Of a stretch of 64,000 nt of DNA, positions 9,045-17,872 are shown one piece after another (positions within the stretch are counted from its first letter, which is position 1; every line of letters starts with the position of its first letter). Source of the stretch: Heyndrickxia ginsengihumi (GTDB lineage: Bacteria > Bacillota > Bacilli > Bacillales > Bacillaceae_C); NCBI RefSeq assembly GCF_011008565.1, contig NZ_JAAIWK010000010.1, forward strand, positions 36,262 through 100,261, read 5' to 3'. Under the pieces are notes generated by a model. The model was not told where the DNA came from. It saw only the letters and a list, made by a program, of their open reading frames with translations, and made no database searches. Position numbers and translations under genes: made by a program.

Positions 9045-9259
9045 TTGTAGTAAAAGAAAAACCCACTGCATAAAGTGGGCTCCGTCTGTAATGAATGGAT
9101 AAAATGAATGTGCAGTATAAACTTGGATAAGTGCTCCAAATTATCCAAACTTGTCACTTGTAGTAACTTTCTGCGTCTATCAGTTTGAATAACAAGCAAC
9201 CCATCTTCAAACAAATTCATACTTTCAATAAAATCATCATTAATATACTTATGTAACAT
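9041..9259 (-). CDS. Doubtful 72-residue reading frame after the EIIB gene
   Basis: An open frame starts three bases after the stop of the PTS EIIB gene. The first 50 residues have an ordinary composition (FIESMNLFEDGLLVIQTDRR), but the last dozen codons run through a terminator hairpin at 9052-9085, which is unusual for a real gene end. No family is recognised. It may be the relic of a further gene of the decayed PTS operon or may not be expressed as protein. Confidence 0.25.
   Translation of the reverse strand: MLHKYINDDFIESMNLFEDGLLVIQTDRRRKLLQVTSLDNLEHLSKFILHIHFIHSLQTEPTLCSGFFFYYN
9052..9085 (-). terminator. Terminator of the EIIB unit
   Basis: Reverse strand GCCCACT and AGTGGGT form a stem with a six-base loop, followed by TTTTTCTTTT. 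It would end transcription from the sigma-54 promoter at 10058. Confidence 0.75.
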
Positions 9260-9262
9260 AGA

Positions 9263-9757
9263 TTATTTAACACTTTCAAGTTCTTCTATTAGAGGCATTA
9301 ATGCTATTTTGTTATCTGCCGCAACTTTACGGATTTCTAATTCAATACCACGGCTATTTAGAACATGGAAAGCCGAAATATCTTTATCATCAACAGATAC
9401 AGCATTTGTAATCATTGTTTTGCCATCTTTATATGCCATACCGCCAATATTCACAGATTTAATATTTACTCCACCTTCAACTAATCGTAGCACATCGGTT
9501 GAATTTGTAAATAAAAGCATGACACGATCATTGGCGTATTCAGGATTGTTATATACTTGAATTGCCTTTGCAACATCAACAACACTTGCCTTTACCCCTG
9601 GAGGTGCTACTTGTGTGAGTAACGTTTTACGAACGGTATCTTTTGCCACTTCATCACTTACGACAATAATGTGGCTTACTCTCGTTTCCCTTGTCCATAC
9701 TGTTGCTATTTGCCCATGAATTAAACGGTCATCAATACGTGCTAATGCAATAATCAT
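9263..9757 (-). CDS. PTS mannose/fructose-family EIIB component (orphan)
   Basis: A 164-residue EIIB of the mannose-fructose-sorbose class. The phosphorylated histidine is His15 in RIDDRLIHGQIATVWT, and the fold continues with VSHIIVVSDEVAKDTVRK and VNIGGMAYKDGKTMI. It should pass phosphate from an EIIA domain to sugar taken up through EIIC-EIID. None of those partners is intact here: the adjacent EIIA is a pseudogene and no EIIC or EIID follows. The ATG is preceded by AGAGGAG. It is under a sigma-54 promoter and LevR. It may be a remnant, or may serve as a phosphorylation input to LevR (inference). Confidence 0.9.
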   Translation of the reverse strand: MIIALARIDDRLIHGQIATVWTRETRVSHIIVVSDEVAKDTVRKTLLTQVAPPGVKASVVDVAKAIQVYNNPEYANDRVMLLFTNSTDVLRLVEGGVNIKSVNIGGMAYKDGKTMITNAVSVDDKDISAFHVLNSRGIELEIRKVAADNKIALMPLIEELESVK

Positions 9758-9758
9758 C

Positions 9759-10026
9759 TTATAATTTCTCCTCTAACTCCTTTGTCACTAAACTAGCTAA
9801 TACGTCTCCAATAGGAATATTTACCCCGTCATAATATCGACCTTTCGACTCAACGCACTAAAAGGACCTCCAAAAGATCGACCCTAAATAAGACGCCGTC
9901 TGTTGTGTCGACCTCGGTAATTGTTTTAGAAAAACTAATCAACTAATGTATCGGTATTTTCACCATATAAAAAGTTAATTTAGCTAACATTTTCTTGCTG
10001 AACGATAATTGCTATAATTACTTTCT
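9759..10026 (-). pseudogene. Degenerate PTS mannose-family EIIA
   Basis: Reverse-strand translation in shifting frames shows pieces of an EIIA: KKVIIA at the start without a start codon, YGENTDTLVD, FSKTITEVDTTDGVLF, then VDL and, one base shifted, FGGPFSA, and a C-terminal NIPIGDVLASLVTKELEEKL ending in TAA two bases before EIIB. Stops, frame changes and at least one deletion have reduced a domain of about 140 codons to about 270 bases. A good ribosome binding site (AAAGGAGG at 10029-10036) and the sigma-54 promoter upstream remain, so the decay looks recent. Confidence 0.8.
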
Positions 10027-10057
10027 TACCTCCTTTGACTTTCTTGCTATATATTAA

Positions 10058-10074
10058 TGCAAGAAATGTGCCAA
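10058..10074 (-). promoter_or_regulatory. Sigma-54 (-24/-12) promoter of the PTS unit
   Basis: Reverse strand TTGGCACATTTCTTGCA contains GG and GC at the canonical spacing and matches TTGGCAC-N5-TTGCA exactly. It lies between levR and the EIIA pseudogene, where the levanase-type operon promoter is expected. Confidence 0.9.
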
Positions 10075-10176
10075 CTTTTTGTATCATTTTATAATAAAGT
10101 GATAGTTTCATAAGATATGAATCTGTTTTTTATGAATCAATTACTTGTATTTTAATAAGAGATTCTTACTAAATTA

Positions 10177-10210
10177 CAAAAAAATCGGCAAGAACAGCTT
10201 TTCTTGCCGA
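10177..10210 (-). terminator. Terminator of levR
   Basis: TCGGCAAGAA and TTCTTGCCGA form a perfect ten-base stem with a six-base loop, followed on the reverse strand by seven T. It is 20 bases after the levR stop. Confidence 0.9.
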
Positions 10211-10229
10211 AAATTGATATTGCTGTTTT

Positions 10230-13076
10230 TTACGATGTATAAGTTGATTGTTTTTCAATTGCATTTTCAACCATATCAACTAAATAGTACAGTTCATCAT
10301 CTGCCAATGTTATTCTAAAGCTTTTTTGAAATATTGCGGCTGCTTCTTTATACGCTTCTTTTTTAATGATTTTTTCTTCACACACATCTGTGTCATAAAC
10401 TAGACTATCATGTAATACAGCTCGTTCTAGAGCACAGCCGATATGAACATTTAAATTTATTTTGGTTGTATTATTAAATGTTTTCCCTTCAATCTTTTCC
10501 AAATGTTCGACAAAATTCATAATCGATCGAATGATTTTCTTTGGATTTAAATAAGTAAGGAATTCATTTAAACTTTCTTCACTCATTTCTTTAACCATGA
10601 CAGGTGATCTTGGATTACTTGGCAACAATTGTTGATTTTGTATCAAAGTAACAATTCTTTCTTCTCCATCTGCCATAAATAATGATTCTAGCGGTATGAA
10701 TGGTACTTGTATTTTTGGATTGGCAATCCCGACAGCTAGTAAAATCTCATACTCCTCTATAAGCATCTCTTTTCGATCATCTATTTCATTAATTGGTAAC
10801 GGAATCACATTTACATCTGTCCTACTAATATTTTGCAGAATTTGCTCAATCATTTGTTTTAACTTTTCTGCAGTTCCTTCTCCCGTTGAACAAATGGTTA
10901 AAATCGCAGGTGGCTTACTTGATGCATCATTCACCGTCTTAACAGCTGTATAATGCCCATATCCTCTAAAGTCTTTTAAAGATTCGTATATATCCTCTAA
11001 ATCCATTTCCATGATTGTTGCCTTGCGTATCGCTTCAATGACAAGTGCAGTTGTCACCATGTCAATTGTTTTTGTTGGAATACCCGTTTCCTCAGTGATC
11101 ACATCCCCAAATCCTGTCAGCGATCCCATATCAACAAGTAATAATACACCTTTCCCCATATCAATTTCTTTCACACGTTTTTTCATTTCATCTAAAATAT
11201 ACTTCGGACTAAGGTCAAGCGGCATATCAATGCTATCTACATTTCCTTCTCCAAGTAAGCTTTTTACAACACTAACCATACTGCTAGCAGTACTACTTCC
11301 ATGGGCTGCCACAAGTACCGCAACATGCTCCGCTTGTGGTTCTTCTAATAATGATGTCAGTAATATTGTTAAATACATCGCTTCTTTAATAGGCACATGT
11401 GTATTAAAACGTTCTTCGATCATTTTACAAATATCCATTGCAACTTGATACTCTTTAGGACGATCATATATAACATTTTCAATATTCGTATAGCTCGCTT
11501 TTTGCTTACTTTTTACCCTTTTTAAAAATGAAGTTAGATGTAAGCTAAATGCCAATAAAAAGCGTTCTGATACTTTTTGCCGTAAATTTTTTTCGACAAT
11601 ATCTTGAACCTCTTCAGTGAAAAATAAAATATCTTCACTAACAATCTTTAAAATTTTCTCTCGGGTTAAAGCGTTACTTGAAAATTTGCTGTAAAACTTA
11701 TTTAAGTGAATATCGATATCAAGTTTTAGAAAACGGTTAATATCCTCATCAGAAACATCCTGATCCATCATAAACGAAACTTTATCCCCAATAATATTAT
11801 ATAAGTTGAAATCTGGTTCATATGGATCTTCCTCAAACAGCGCTTTATTTTCTCCTTCCGGATAAATGGTTAAATCTGAACCAAGCAGTTTCGACAATTC
11901 TTGCATTTCCTGGCTTTTCCTACTCAAATAGAAAAATCCATTTTTAATCTCAGAAGGGAGATTCTTAAAATCAATTGTAATCAAATCCTCATTTAAGCAA
12001 TGAAGGAAACCATTTGCACAAACAAGCTGAATATTAGATTTTAATTGTCCTATATTTCCATATGAAGTATTTCCGATTAATGCCTTCATTGCCTCTGCAT
12101 CAATTTTAATTGGCTTTTGGACACGATTTGCTTCGGTCGCCAATAAAAACTTCATAATTTCAATTTTATCTTTAGAAGGACGCTCTTCAAATGATGGCAT
12201 ACGAATTAAAATCGGTATACGACGGATAAACGTTTTCAATAATGACGATTCTGGATCTTCTGTAGTTGCCCCAATAATCAGGACGTTCGCCGTATGTTTT
12301 CTCTCTGTCTCCCCAAGTCTGCTATACGTACCTGTATCCATAAAATAAAAAATCATTTCTTGGCCTTCTGGAGGCAAGCGATGAATTTCATCAAGAAATA
12401 AAATACCGCCATCCGCTTTTTCAACCAGTCCTTTCTTATCGCTATCAGCCCCAGTAAATGCACCTTTTGTATGACCAAAAACATGGGATAGCAACAGCTG
12501 TGGATTATTTGAGTAGTCCGCACAGTTAAAGACAATAAACGGTGCAGATTTCATAAATGGTGCAGCTTGTTTTGCATAGTTGAACATCATATTGGCAAAC
12601 AATGATTTACCTACCCCTGTTTGTCCAACAATCAATGTATGTAGACCGTGCGGGGGATATAAAATTGCTGCTTTTGCTTGTTCAACTTGAATACGCAGAC
12701 TTGTTTTAGATCCGATTAAGTCATCGAACGGGCTTGGTTCCTCCTCAATATTTCCCTCTCGCGGAACCGTTTTCTTTTTTCCGTAGCTTAATACTTCATC
12801 AATACTTTCATACTCTTGCTTGTCCTCTGGTAATTCGCATTGAAGCAATTCTTCGATTCGATTTCTCACGAGAAAATGGACTGGACGACCTTTAATCTTA
12901 ATAATTTTATGCTGACGCAGTAATTTCGTTAATTCTGCACTTACATTATTCCTTAATATTCCTAAATCTTCTGCAATTTCCGAGGCAGTAATTCCTTCCA
13001 TCTGGATAAAGTCATCAATCGTTTTGTTTTCTGTTTTTTCCACTAAATATGCATATATTTTATCGATACGCTTCAT
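10230..13076 (-). CDS. levR: LevR-type sigma-54-dependent PTS regulator
   Basis: A 948-residue activator. In order: winged helix (about 1-70); NtrC-type AAA+ domain with Walker A GQTGVGKS at 151-158, GAFTGA at 205-210 and Walker B GGILFLDE at 223-230; a first PRD (about 450-560); an EIIA-man-like domain (VLVAAHGSSTASS, about 580-700); an EIIB-like segment (ILTICSTGEGTAEKL, about 740-830); a second PRD (LNVHIGCALERAVL, to the end). PTS proteins phosphorylate PRD and EII-like histidines to control it, and it activates RNA polymerase with sigma-54. Its expected target, the promoter at 10058, drives a damaged operon. GGGGGGG is the ribosome binding site. Confidence 0.93.
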   Translation of the reverse strand: MKRIDKIYAYLVEKTENKTIDDFIQMEGITASEIAEDLGILRNNVSAELTKLLRQHKIIKIKGRPVHFLVRNRIEELLQCELPEDKQEYESIDEVLSYGKKKTVPREGNIEEEPSPFDDLIGSKTSLRIQVEQAKAAILYPPHGLHTLIVGQTGVGKSLFANMMFNYAKQAAPFMKSAPFIVFNCADYSNNPQLLLSHVFGHTKGAFTGADSDKKGLVEKADGGILFLDEIHRLPPEGQEMIFYFMDTGTYSRLGETERKHTANVLIIGATTEDPESSLLKTFIRRIPILIRMPSFEERPSKDKIEIMKFLLATEANRVQKPIKIDAEAMKALIGNTSYGNIGQLKSNIQLVCANGFLHCLNEDLITIDFKNLPSEIKNGFFYLSRKSQEMQELSKLLGSDLTIYPEGENKALFEEDPYEPDFNLYNIIGDKVSFMMDQDVSDEDINRFLKLDIDIHLNKFYSKFSSNALTREKILKIVSEDILFFTEEVQDIVEKNLRQKVSERFLLAFSLHLTSFLKRVKSKQKASYTNIENVIYDRPKEYQVAMDICKMIEERFNTHVPIKEAMYLTILLTSLLEEPQAEHVAVLVAAHGSSTASSMVSVVKSLLGEGNVDSIDMPLDLSPKYILDEMKKRVKEIDMGKGVLLLVDMGSLTGFGDVITEETGIPTKTIDMVTTALVIEAIRKATIMEMDLEDIYESLKDFRGYGHYTAVKTVNDASSKPPAILTICSTGEGTAEKLKQMIEQILQNISRTDVNVIPLPINEIDDRKEMLIEEYEILLAVGIANPKIQVPFIPLESLFMADGEERIVTLIQNQQLLPSNPRSPVMVKEMSEESLNEFLTYLNPKKIIRSIMNFVEHLEKIEGKTFNNTTKINLNVHIGCALERAVLHDSLVYDTDVCEEKIIKKEAYKEAAAIFQKSFRITLADDELYYLVDMVENAIEKQSTYTS

Positions 13077-13179
13077 GGAACCCCCCCATTTTTATCGATT
13101 ATCTGTATCTTTATAGTATCACGAAAGTATTAAATGTTACATCATTTTTATGTATTAATATGTGAGAAAGGCATAATAA

Positions 13180-13247
13180 AATCTGACACAAGAGTAATTT
13201 ATTGGCAGCTCCCATGAAACTGTCTTTTATTACTCTCGTGTCAGATT
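13180..13247 (-). terminator. Long inverted repeat, probable terminator of the dynamin-like gene
   Basis: Arms 13180-13198 and 13229-13247 are 19 bases each and complementary except for one pair, with a 30-base loop. On the reverse strand the last arm is followed by TTATTATG, a weak T tract. It lies five bases beyond the gene stop. Confidence 0.6.
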
Positions 13248-13252
13248 GTTAA

Positions 13253-15970
13253 TTATGCATATTCACGAATGTCGGATGCCATCATCATCCATTCGTACTG
13301 GCGCAGTTTTAGCTTAAACAGTTTTAATGGATCTTGATACAGTTCAGGATTTTCCTTCATTTGTTCAAGATTTTCTCTGTTTTCTGAAATGATATTTTCT
13401 GTATCAGTTACTGCTTTGTTTAATACAGTTTCAGGATTTTTAAAGAAGAGATTAATATCTCTTTCTAAACTTTGTTCAAATAGTTCAAATGGAAGCAGCA
13501 GCTTATTTGTAATCAATTCGGCTACCTCGCGATAATCTTCTGTTTCAACAAATTTCTTGTATCTGTTACTTAACATCGCTTTATTTTGTGAAAAAGCTCC
13601 TAACAATTTATTCGTACTTTTCATAATTACTTGCGATGGTGTATGGCGAAGTAAAATATTAACAGATTCTAGTTGGACACTATTCGTAAACCGATCTGAA
13701 TCCCGGCGCCAATCGTCGATAACTTGGAAATCGCAGGAAAGATTTAATATTTCTTCCCCATATATCTGATTAAAGCTTCCAGCCAATTCATTTAAATAAA
13801 TTTGCGATTGGTGGAACTCACCTTCAGCTTCTTCAATCCATTGAGACATTTTTTCGTAAAAATCAGGCAGTATTGTCGATTGTATATAATGACGCACGCG
13901 TTTGTTCATTTCTTCATTCAACTCTAGATGAATCTTGCGAAAATCACTATTTTCAGTAATAAAGTCGGAGCTCTGTTGTAATTGAAATGGAATATTTTTC
14001 AGCATTTTTTGTCTTACTTTTTCAATAATGGTTTGGTACGCATTTTTGATTAAATAAATCTGTTCATTCTTCACATCTCCAAGCTGATTAATGGCTCCAT
14101 TTAATTTTGCGAGTAAATCCTCATTTTGATGGATAGCATCAACTAGATCATTTTCAATTTTAAGCCTTTGCTGCAACAGATATGTGATACTTTCTCTAAC
14201 ATAATAAACAAGCCTTTCAGCACGTAATGATGTAAATTCATCATTAGGCTGGTCAGTCAACTTAGAAAACTCATCGAATTTTTCTTTACTTGAATAATTG
14301 GCGGAGAATAGAGACAGCTTCGCATTTGGAAAATAGACTCTCATCTTATTTTCCGTCTCTTCTATTAAGCTAGCAGCCTTTTGCTGACTATAAATCGTAT
14401 CCATTTTACTTAACACAAAATGAAACGGTGTATTTGGTACTTGTTCTTTCAATTGTAAAAGCGCACTTATTTCATTTTCTGAAAAAGGTTCATTCACGTC
14501 TAACATAAACAATAATGTATCCGCTAAATAGAGAGCATCAAAAACCGCACTTCTTTTTGGTCCATTTAATGCTGGAGTATCAATAAGAGCAATGGAATGT
14601 TCCTTTAGAAAAGGACTTGGGCTCTTCCATTCAATAATCGCTTCCTCTGTTACCACCTTATCCTCAGATGGTGCAAAAGTATTGATTTTATGATTTGAAA
14701 TGACTTTAAGCTCTGATTTTTCATCATCCTTGGCAACGACGATATGATTGGAAAGTCTGTTTGGAAGAACATCAGACAAAAATGATTGGACAAACGTCGT
14801 TTTCCCTCTTCCATCAAATCCAGTTACTAATATATGTTGTGTATCAAAATCAATGAGTTCACGAACGAACCATTGCAACTTAGAGCTAACCTCTAATTGA
14901 TGAGATTTTGCCCATTTCATAATGGAATCAAATAATGCTAGCAAATACTCTAATTGATCCATTGTTTTATCAGCTTTGGCTAGTAAACTCTCAGCAGCAT
15001 GAATCGTCTCAGTTCGAATGGATGCTGGGAAAAGATCATTCCATGAAAGAATGCTTGATGCTGCAAATAACATATGATCATCATGTGCAATCTTTAGCCA
15101 ATTTGTTAACAATAATGGGACTAGTGATGTTAAGTCTTTAATGAAGTAGTTTCCGTTAATGAAAGAAAAATAGGTTTCTTGATAGACTTCAGAAAGATTT
15201 CTCCATTTTTCAAAAGATTGTACTTCAATATTTATAAATAACTCATTAAATTCACGAACCCATTGCAAATAGTTAGCCTCTGTTTGATAGCTTTTCCATA
15301 ATGCTACAATTAATTTTTCAAAATACAATTGATCTACTTTATACAAAGTAGCCAATGCTTCATTAAAATATGATGGAGAAATAAATGTTGTAATATTCTT
15401 TTCAACATAATCTTTCAAGATTTCGAACCAATATAATGACTCTGTACGGATTGCCTCATTGACAGCAAGCTCAATAGCATTCATCCAATCTTGATGCTCT
15501 TCAAAATAAGCCCGGGCAATTTTTGTTACATTAGGATAGTCCGGGTTCATCTGTACCGTTTTCTTTATCATATCAACAGTTGCTTCATGATTATTTTCTT
15601 CAATGTATAAAGAAATTAATTGTAAAGAGACTTCCGTATTTAAGACAGTAGAGTCCGTCGCAATTGCTTTATAAATTTCCTCGGCCATAGAGTGGAATCC
15701 CAATTCTAAATAAGCATCACCAATATTTTTTTGCGCCCAAGGTTCCATTTCATTATGGACATTTTCCCACTTCATTATGGCAGCTTCAAAGTCTTTGTAA
15801 TGATAATAGACTTCACCTTGTGCGAAACGAATGGACGTCAGTTCGGGCACATCTTGCTTACTTTCTTCTGCGAACATTTCTCCAAGCACTTCAATAGGGT
15901 GACGTGTTTCATTCTCGCTTATAATTGATTCATAAAATTCCTTTTTTACTAATCGTTCCTCTTGTCTCAT
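13253..15970 (-). CDS. TPR-containing dynamin-like GTPase
   Basis: A 905-residue protein. The N-terminal 200 residues hold TPR-like helical repeats (IRFAQGEVYYHYKDFEAAIMKWE, NIGDAYLELGFHSMAEEIYK). A mid-protein dynamin/YfjP-type GTPase follows with P-loop GFDGRGKTT, switch DTPALNG and G4 motif SKMD. The last 300 residues are predicted helical or coiled (IYLIKNAYQTIIEKVRQ) without an obvious transmembrane hairpin. Bacterial dynamin-like proteins act on membranes, for example in fusion or stress repair. The TPR fusion and stand-alone location are unusual, and the role here is unknown. GGAGGAAAAAA precedes the ATG. Confidence 0.75.
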   Translation of the reverse strand: MRQEERLVKKEFYESIISENETRHPIEVLGEMFAEESKQDVPELTSIRFAQGEVYYHYKDFEAAIMKWENVHNEMEPWAQKNIGDAYLELGFHSMAEEIYKAIATDSTVLNTEVSLQLISLYIEENNHEATVDMIKKTVQMNPDYPNVTKIARAYFEEHQDWMNAIELAVNEAIRTESLYWFEILKDYVEKNITTFISPSYFNEALATLYKVDQLYFEKLIVALWKSYQTEANYLQWVREFNELFINIEVQSFEKWRNLSEVYQETYFSFINGNYFIKDLTSLVPLLLTNWLKIAHDDHMLFAASSILSWNDLFPASIRTETIHAAESLLAKADKTMDQLEYLLALFDSIMKWAKSHQLEVSSKLQWFVRELIDFDTQHILVTGFDGRGKTTFVQSFLSDVLPNRLSNHIVVAKDDEKSELKVISNHKINTFAPSEDKVVTEEAIIEWKSPSPFLKEHSIALIDTPALNGPKRSAVFDALYLADTLLFMLDVNEPFSENEISALLQLKEQVPNTPFHFVLSKMDTIYSQQKAASLIEETENKMRVYFPNAKLSLFSANYSSKEKFDEFSKLTDQPNDEFTSLRAERLVYYVRESITYLLQQRLKIENDLVDAIHQNEDLLAKLNGAINQLGDVKNEQIYLIKNAYQTIIEKVRQKMLKNIPFQLQQSSDFITENSDFRKIHLELNEEMNKRVRHYIQSTILPDFYEKMSQWIEEAEGEFHQSQIYLNELAGSFNQIYGEEILNLSCDFQVIDDWRRDSDRFTNSVQLESVNILLRHTPSQVIMKSTNKLLGAFSQNKAMLSNRYKKFVETEDYREVAELITNKLLLPFELFEQSLERDINLFFKNPETVLNKAVTDTENIISENRENLEQMKENPELYQDPLKLFKLKLRQYEWMMMASDIREYA

Positions 15971-16373
15971 TTTTTTCCTCCATCCATAAAATTCCCTGAC
16001 AAAATCATTTTACGGTTATATACATATTATATGATTCGTTATGAGGAGTATATTTTTTAATATCTAATATTGTAACAAAAAATGTTTACAAACATTTTTC
16101 AATTGTACATATGTATGACATTTTTTATATTATAGACTCTGTTAAACAAGCAATGTTGTTAGAGAATTGCTTTTCACCTATTCATGTGAAACCCTTGTTC
16201 CACATGCCTTTAGCTGCTATAGACTTGTATGTTAATTGTAACCTATCTAACTTTTTAAGAAATGGTCAGATTGATGGATTTAACTATCATTTTTATGCTG
16301 ATTTTCCTATAAATATTTATATTTTTTCTATGATATAATATTCATATTACAATTTTGGAAGGAGTGTATATAA
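15971..16373. other. AT-rich intergenic region between divergent genes
   Basis: Separates the dynamin-like gene and the lactonase gene, which diverge. A 75-codon forward frame at 16111-16338 has no ribosome binding site and no recognisable family. A TATAAT at 16334-16339 could be the lactonase -10, but no good -35 is seen. No RNA element is recognised. Confidence 0.5.
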
Positions 16374-17429
16374 ATGAGTCATTCTAAATTGACCGGTTTT
16401 GTCGGTACGTATACAAAAGCTGAAAGTAAAGGAATTTATAGCTTTACATTGGATACAGAGAAAAAAAGACTTTGTGACGTCAAGCTTGCAGCAACATTGG
16501 ACAATCCAACATATGTTACGGTGAGCAGTGATCAACAAAACCTTTACGCTGTTGTAAAAGAAGGTGATAAAGGCGGTGTAGCAGCTTTTTCACTTGATGC
16601 TGGAACAGGTTCACTACATGAACTAAACAGACAAGTCACTCCTGGAGCTTCCCCATGCCATGTAAGTGTTGACCAAAACAAGCAAATTGTTGTAACCGCT
16701 AACTACCATAAAGGTACAGTTGAGTCTTATCTTACAAAAAAAGACGGAAGTGTACAACCGGCAGTAGCTATTATTGAGCATACCGGATCTGGACTAATTA
16801 AAGAAAGACAGGAAAAGCCACATGTTCATTTTGCAGGCTTTACTCCTGACGAAAAATATATTTGTGCTGTTGATTTAGGGACAGATACTTTAACAACATA
16901 TGAACTGAAAGATGATCAATTGAATAGAGTAAACGAGCTAAAAGTAAGACCTGGCAGCGGTCCTAGACATCTTGCTTTCCATCCAAATCGCAATTTTGCT
17001 TATTTAATGACAGAACTAAGTAATGAAGTCATTGCTTTACAATTTGATGAATCAACAGGTTCGTTTAAAGATCTACAATACATATTAACAATTCCTGAAA
17101 GCTTTAATGATAATAATCAAGGAAGTGCTATTCATCTTTCATCAGATGGCCGTTTTCTATACGCAGCGAACCGTGGTCATGACAGCATTGCGTTATTTAG
17201 TATTAATCAAGATTCAGGCGAACTCACTTTTGTCGAACATACATCAACAGAAGGTGCGTGGCCACGAGATTTTGTTTTAGATCCAACCGAAAATTTTCTT
17301 GTCGCTTCAAATCAAAATTCCAATAATCTTGTTTTATATGCTCGTGATGCAAAAAGTGGAAAGCTAACGCTATTACAATCAAATATAGCTGTTCCAGAAC
17401 CAGTTTGTGTAAAATTTATTGGTATTTAA
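16374..17429 (+). CDS. pgl: 6-phosphogluconolactonase, seven-bladed propeller type
   Basis: A 351-residue lactonase-type beta-propeller of the YkgB/Pgl family, which hydrolyses 6-phosphogluconolactone in the oxidative pentose phosphate pathway. Repeating blade motifs are visible: VGTYTKAESKGIYSFTLD, NPTYVTVSSDQQNLYAV, SGPRHLAFHPNRNFAYLMTELSN, SDGRFLYAANRGHDSIALFSI, WPRDFVLDPTENFLVASNQNSNNLVLY. It is the family's usual length and is not the NagB-like type. GGAAGGAGTG precedes the ATG. It is a single-gene unit with two hairpins downstream. Confidence 0.92.
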   Translation: MSHSKLTGFVGTYTKAESKGIYSFTLDTEKKRLCDVKLAATLDNPTYVTVSSDQQNLYAVVKEGDKGGVAAFSLDAGTGSLHELNRQVTPGASPCHVSVDQNKQIVVTANYHKGTVESYLTKKDGSVQPAVAIIEHTGSGLIKERQEKPHVHFAGFTPDEKYICAVDLGTDTLTTYELKDDQLNRVNELKVRPGSGPRHLAFHPNRNFAYLMTELSNEVIALQFDESTGSFKDLQYILTIPESFNDNNQGSAIHLSSDGRFLYAANRGHDSIALFSINQDSGELTFVEHTSTEGAWPRDFVLDPTENFLVASNQNSNNLVLYARDAKSGKLTLLQSNIAVPEPVCVKFIGI

Positions 17430-17530
17430 CCGCCTAATTCTCATGACATTATAATGTTTCTTTCATACAAATTTAGTTTTCTTTTTTTATGCTATATATA
17501 GCGGCAAGGAATTGCAGCAAACCATAAATA

Positions 17531-17597
17531 GACTAGATTCCCCCAAAGTCTAGTCAAACCTCCTTTTTATCATACCGGCCTTGTGCCGGCTTTTTTT
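17531..17597 (+). terminator. Tandem terminator hairpins after the lactonase gene
   Basis: A first hairpin, GACTAGA with TCTAGTC, has only a weak T tract. A second, CCGGC with GCCGG around a five-base loop, is followed by seven T at 17591-17597. They lie about 100-170 bases beyond the stop. Confidence 0.75.
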
Positions 17598-17644
17598 ATG
17601 CAAAGACTGTTTTTAGAAAACTTTAATGCTTTTTCGTTAAAAGG

Positions 17645-17775
17645 GGAAGTTGTTTTCCACTCCAGATTGCTCGCTTTCCGCGGGCGGCTGGTGAGCCTTC
17701 TCGGCCGGGGTCACTTCAATTCCGATAATCCCGCAGGAGTCTCGCACCTTCCGCTCCAATCAAATTCTATACGAA
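17645..17775. repeat. Dispersed GC-rich palindromic repeat, family A
   Basis: About 130 bases, much more GC-rich than its surroundings. It carries the family words CTCGCTTTCCGCGGGC, GGTGAGCCTTCTCGG, CCCGCAGGAGTCTCGC and CCGCTCCAATCAAATTCT. Its centre can fold: GCGGG near the start of the core with CCCGC later. It lies between convergent transcription units. Confidence 0.75.
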
Positions 17776-17872
17776 AGTTAAGCGAACTACTTCTATTTAG
17801 CATATTCTTACACTAAAGAAAAAGGCATTGAGAAACCAATGCCTTTACTGAAAAAAATGATGAAGCAACATT

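Noticed and set aside
9041..9259. DUF956/ManO-type gene of the PTS operon
   Set aside because: The translation does not show the family's conserved stretches, and its end lies in a terminator.
16111..16338. 75-codon forward frame before the lactonase gene
   Set aside because: No ribosome binding site, no known family and an AT-rich promoter-like position.
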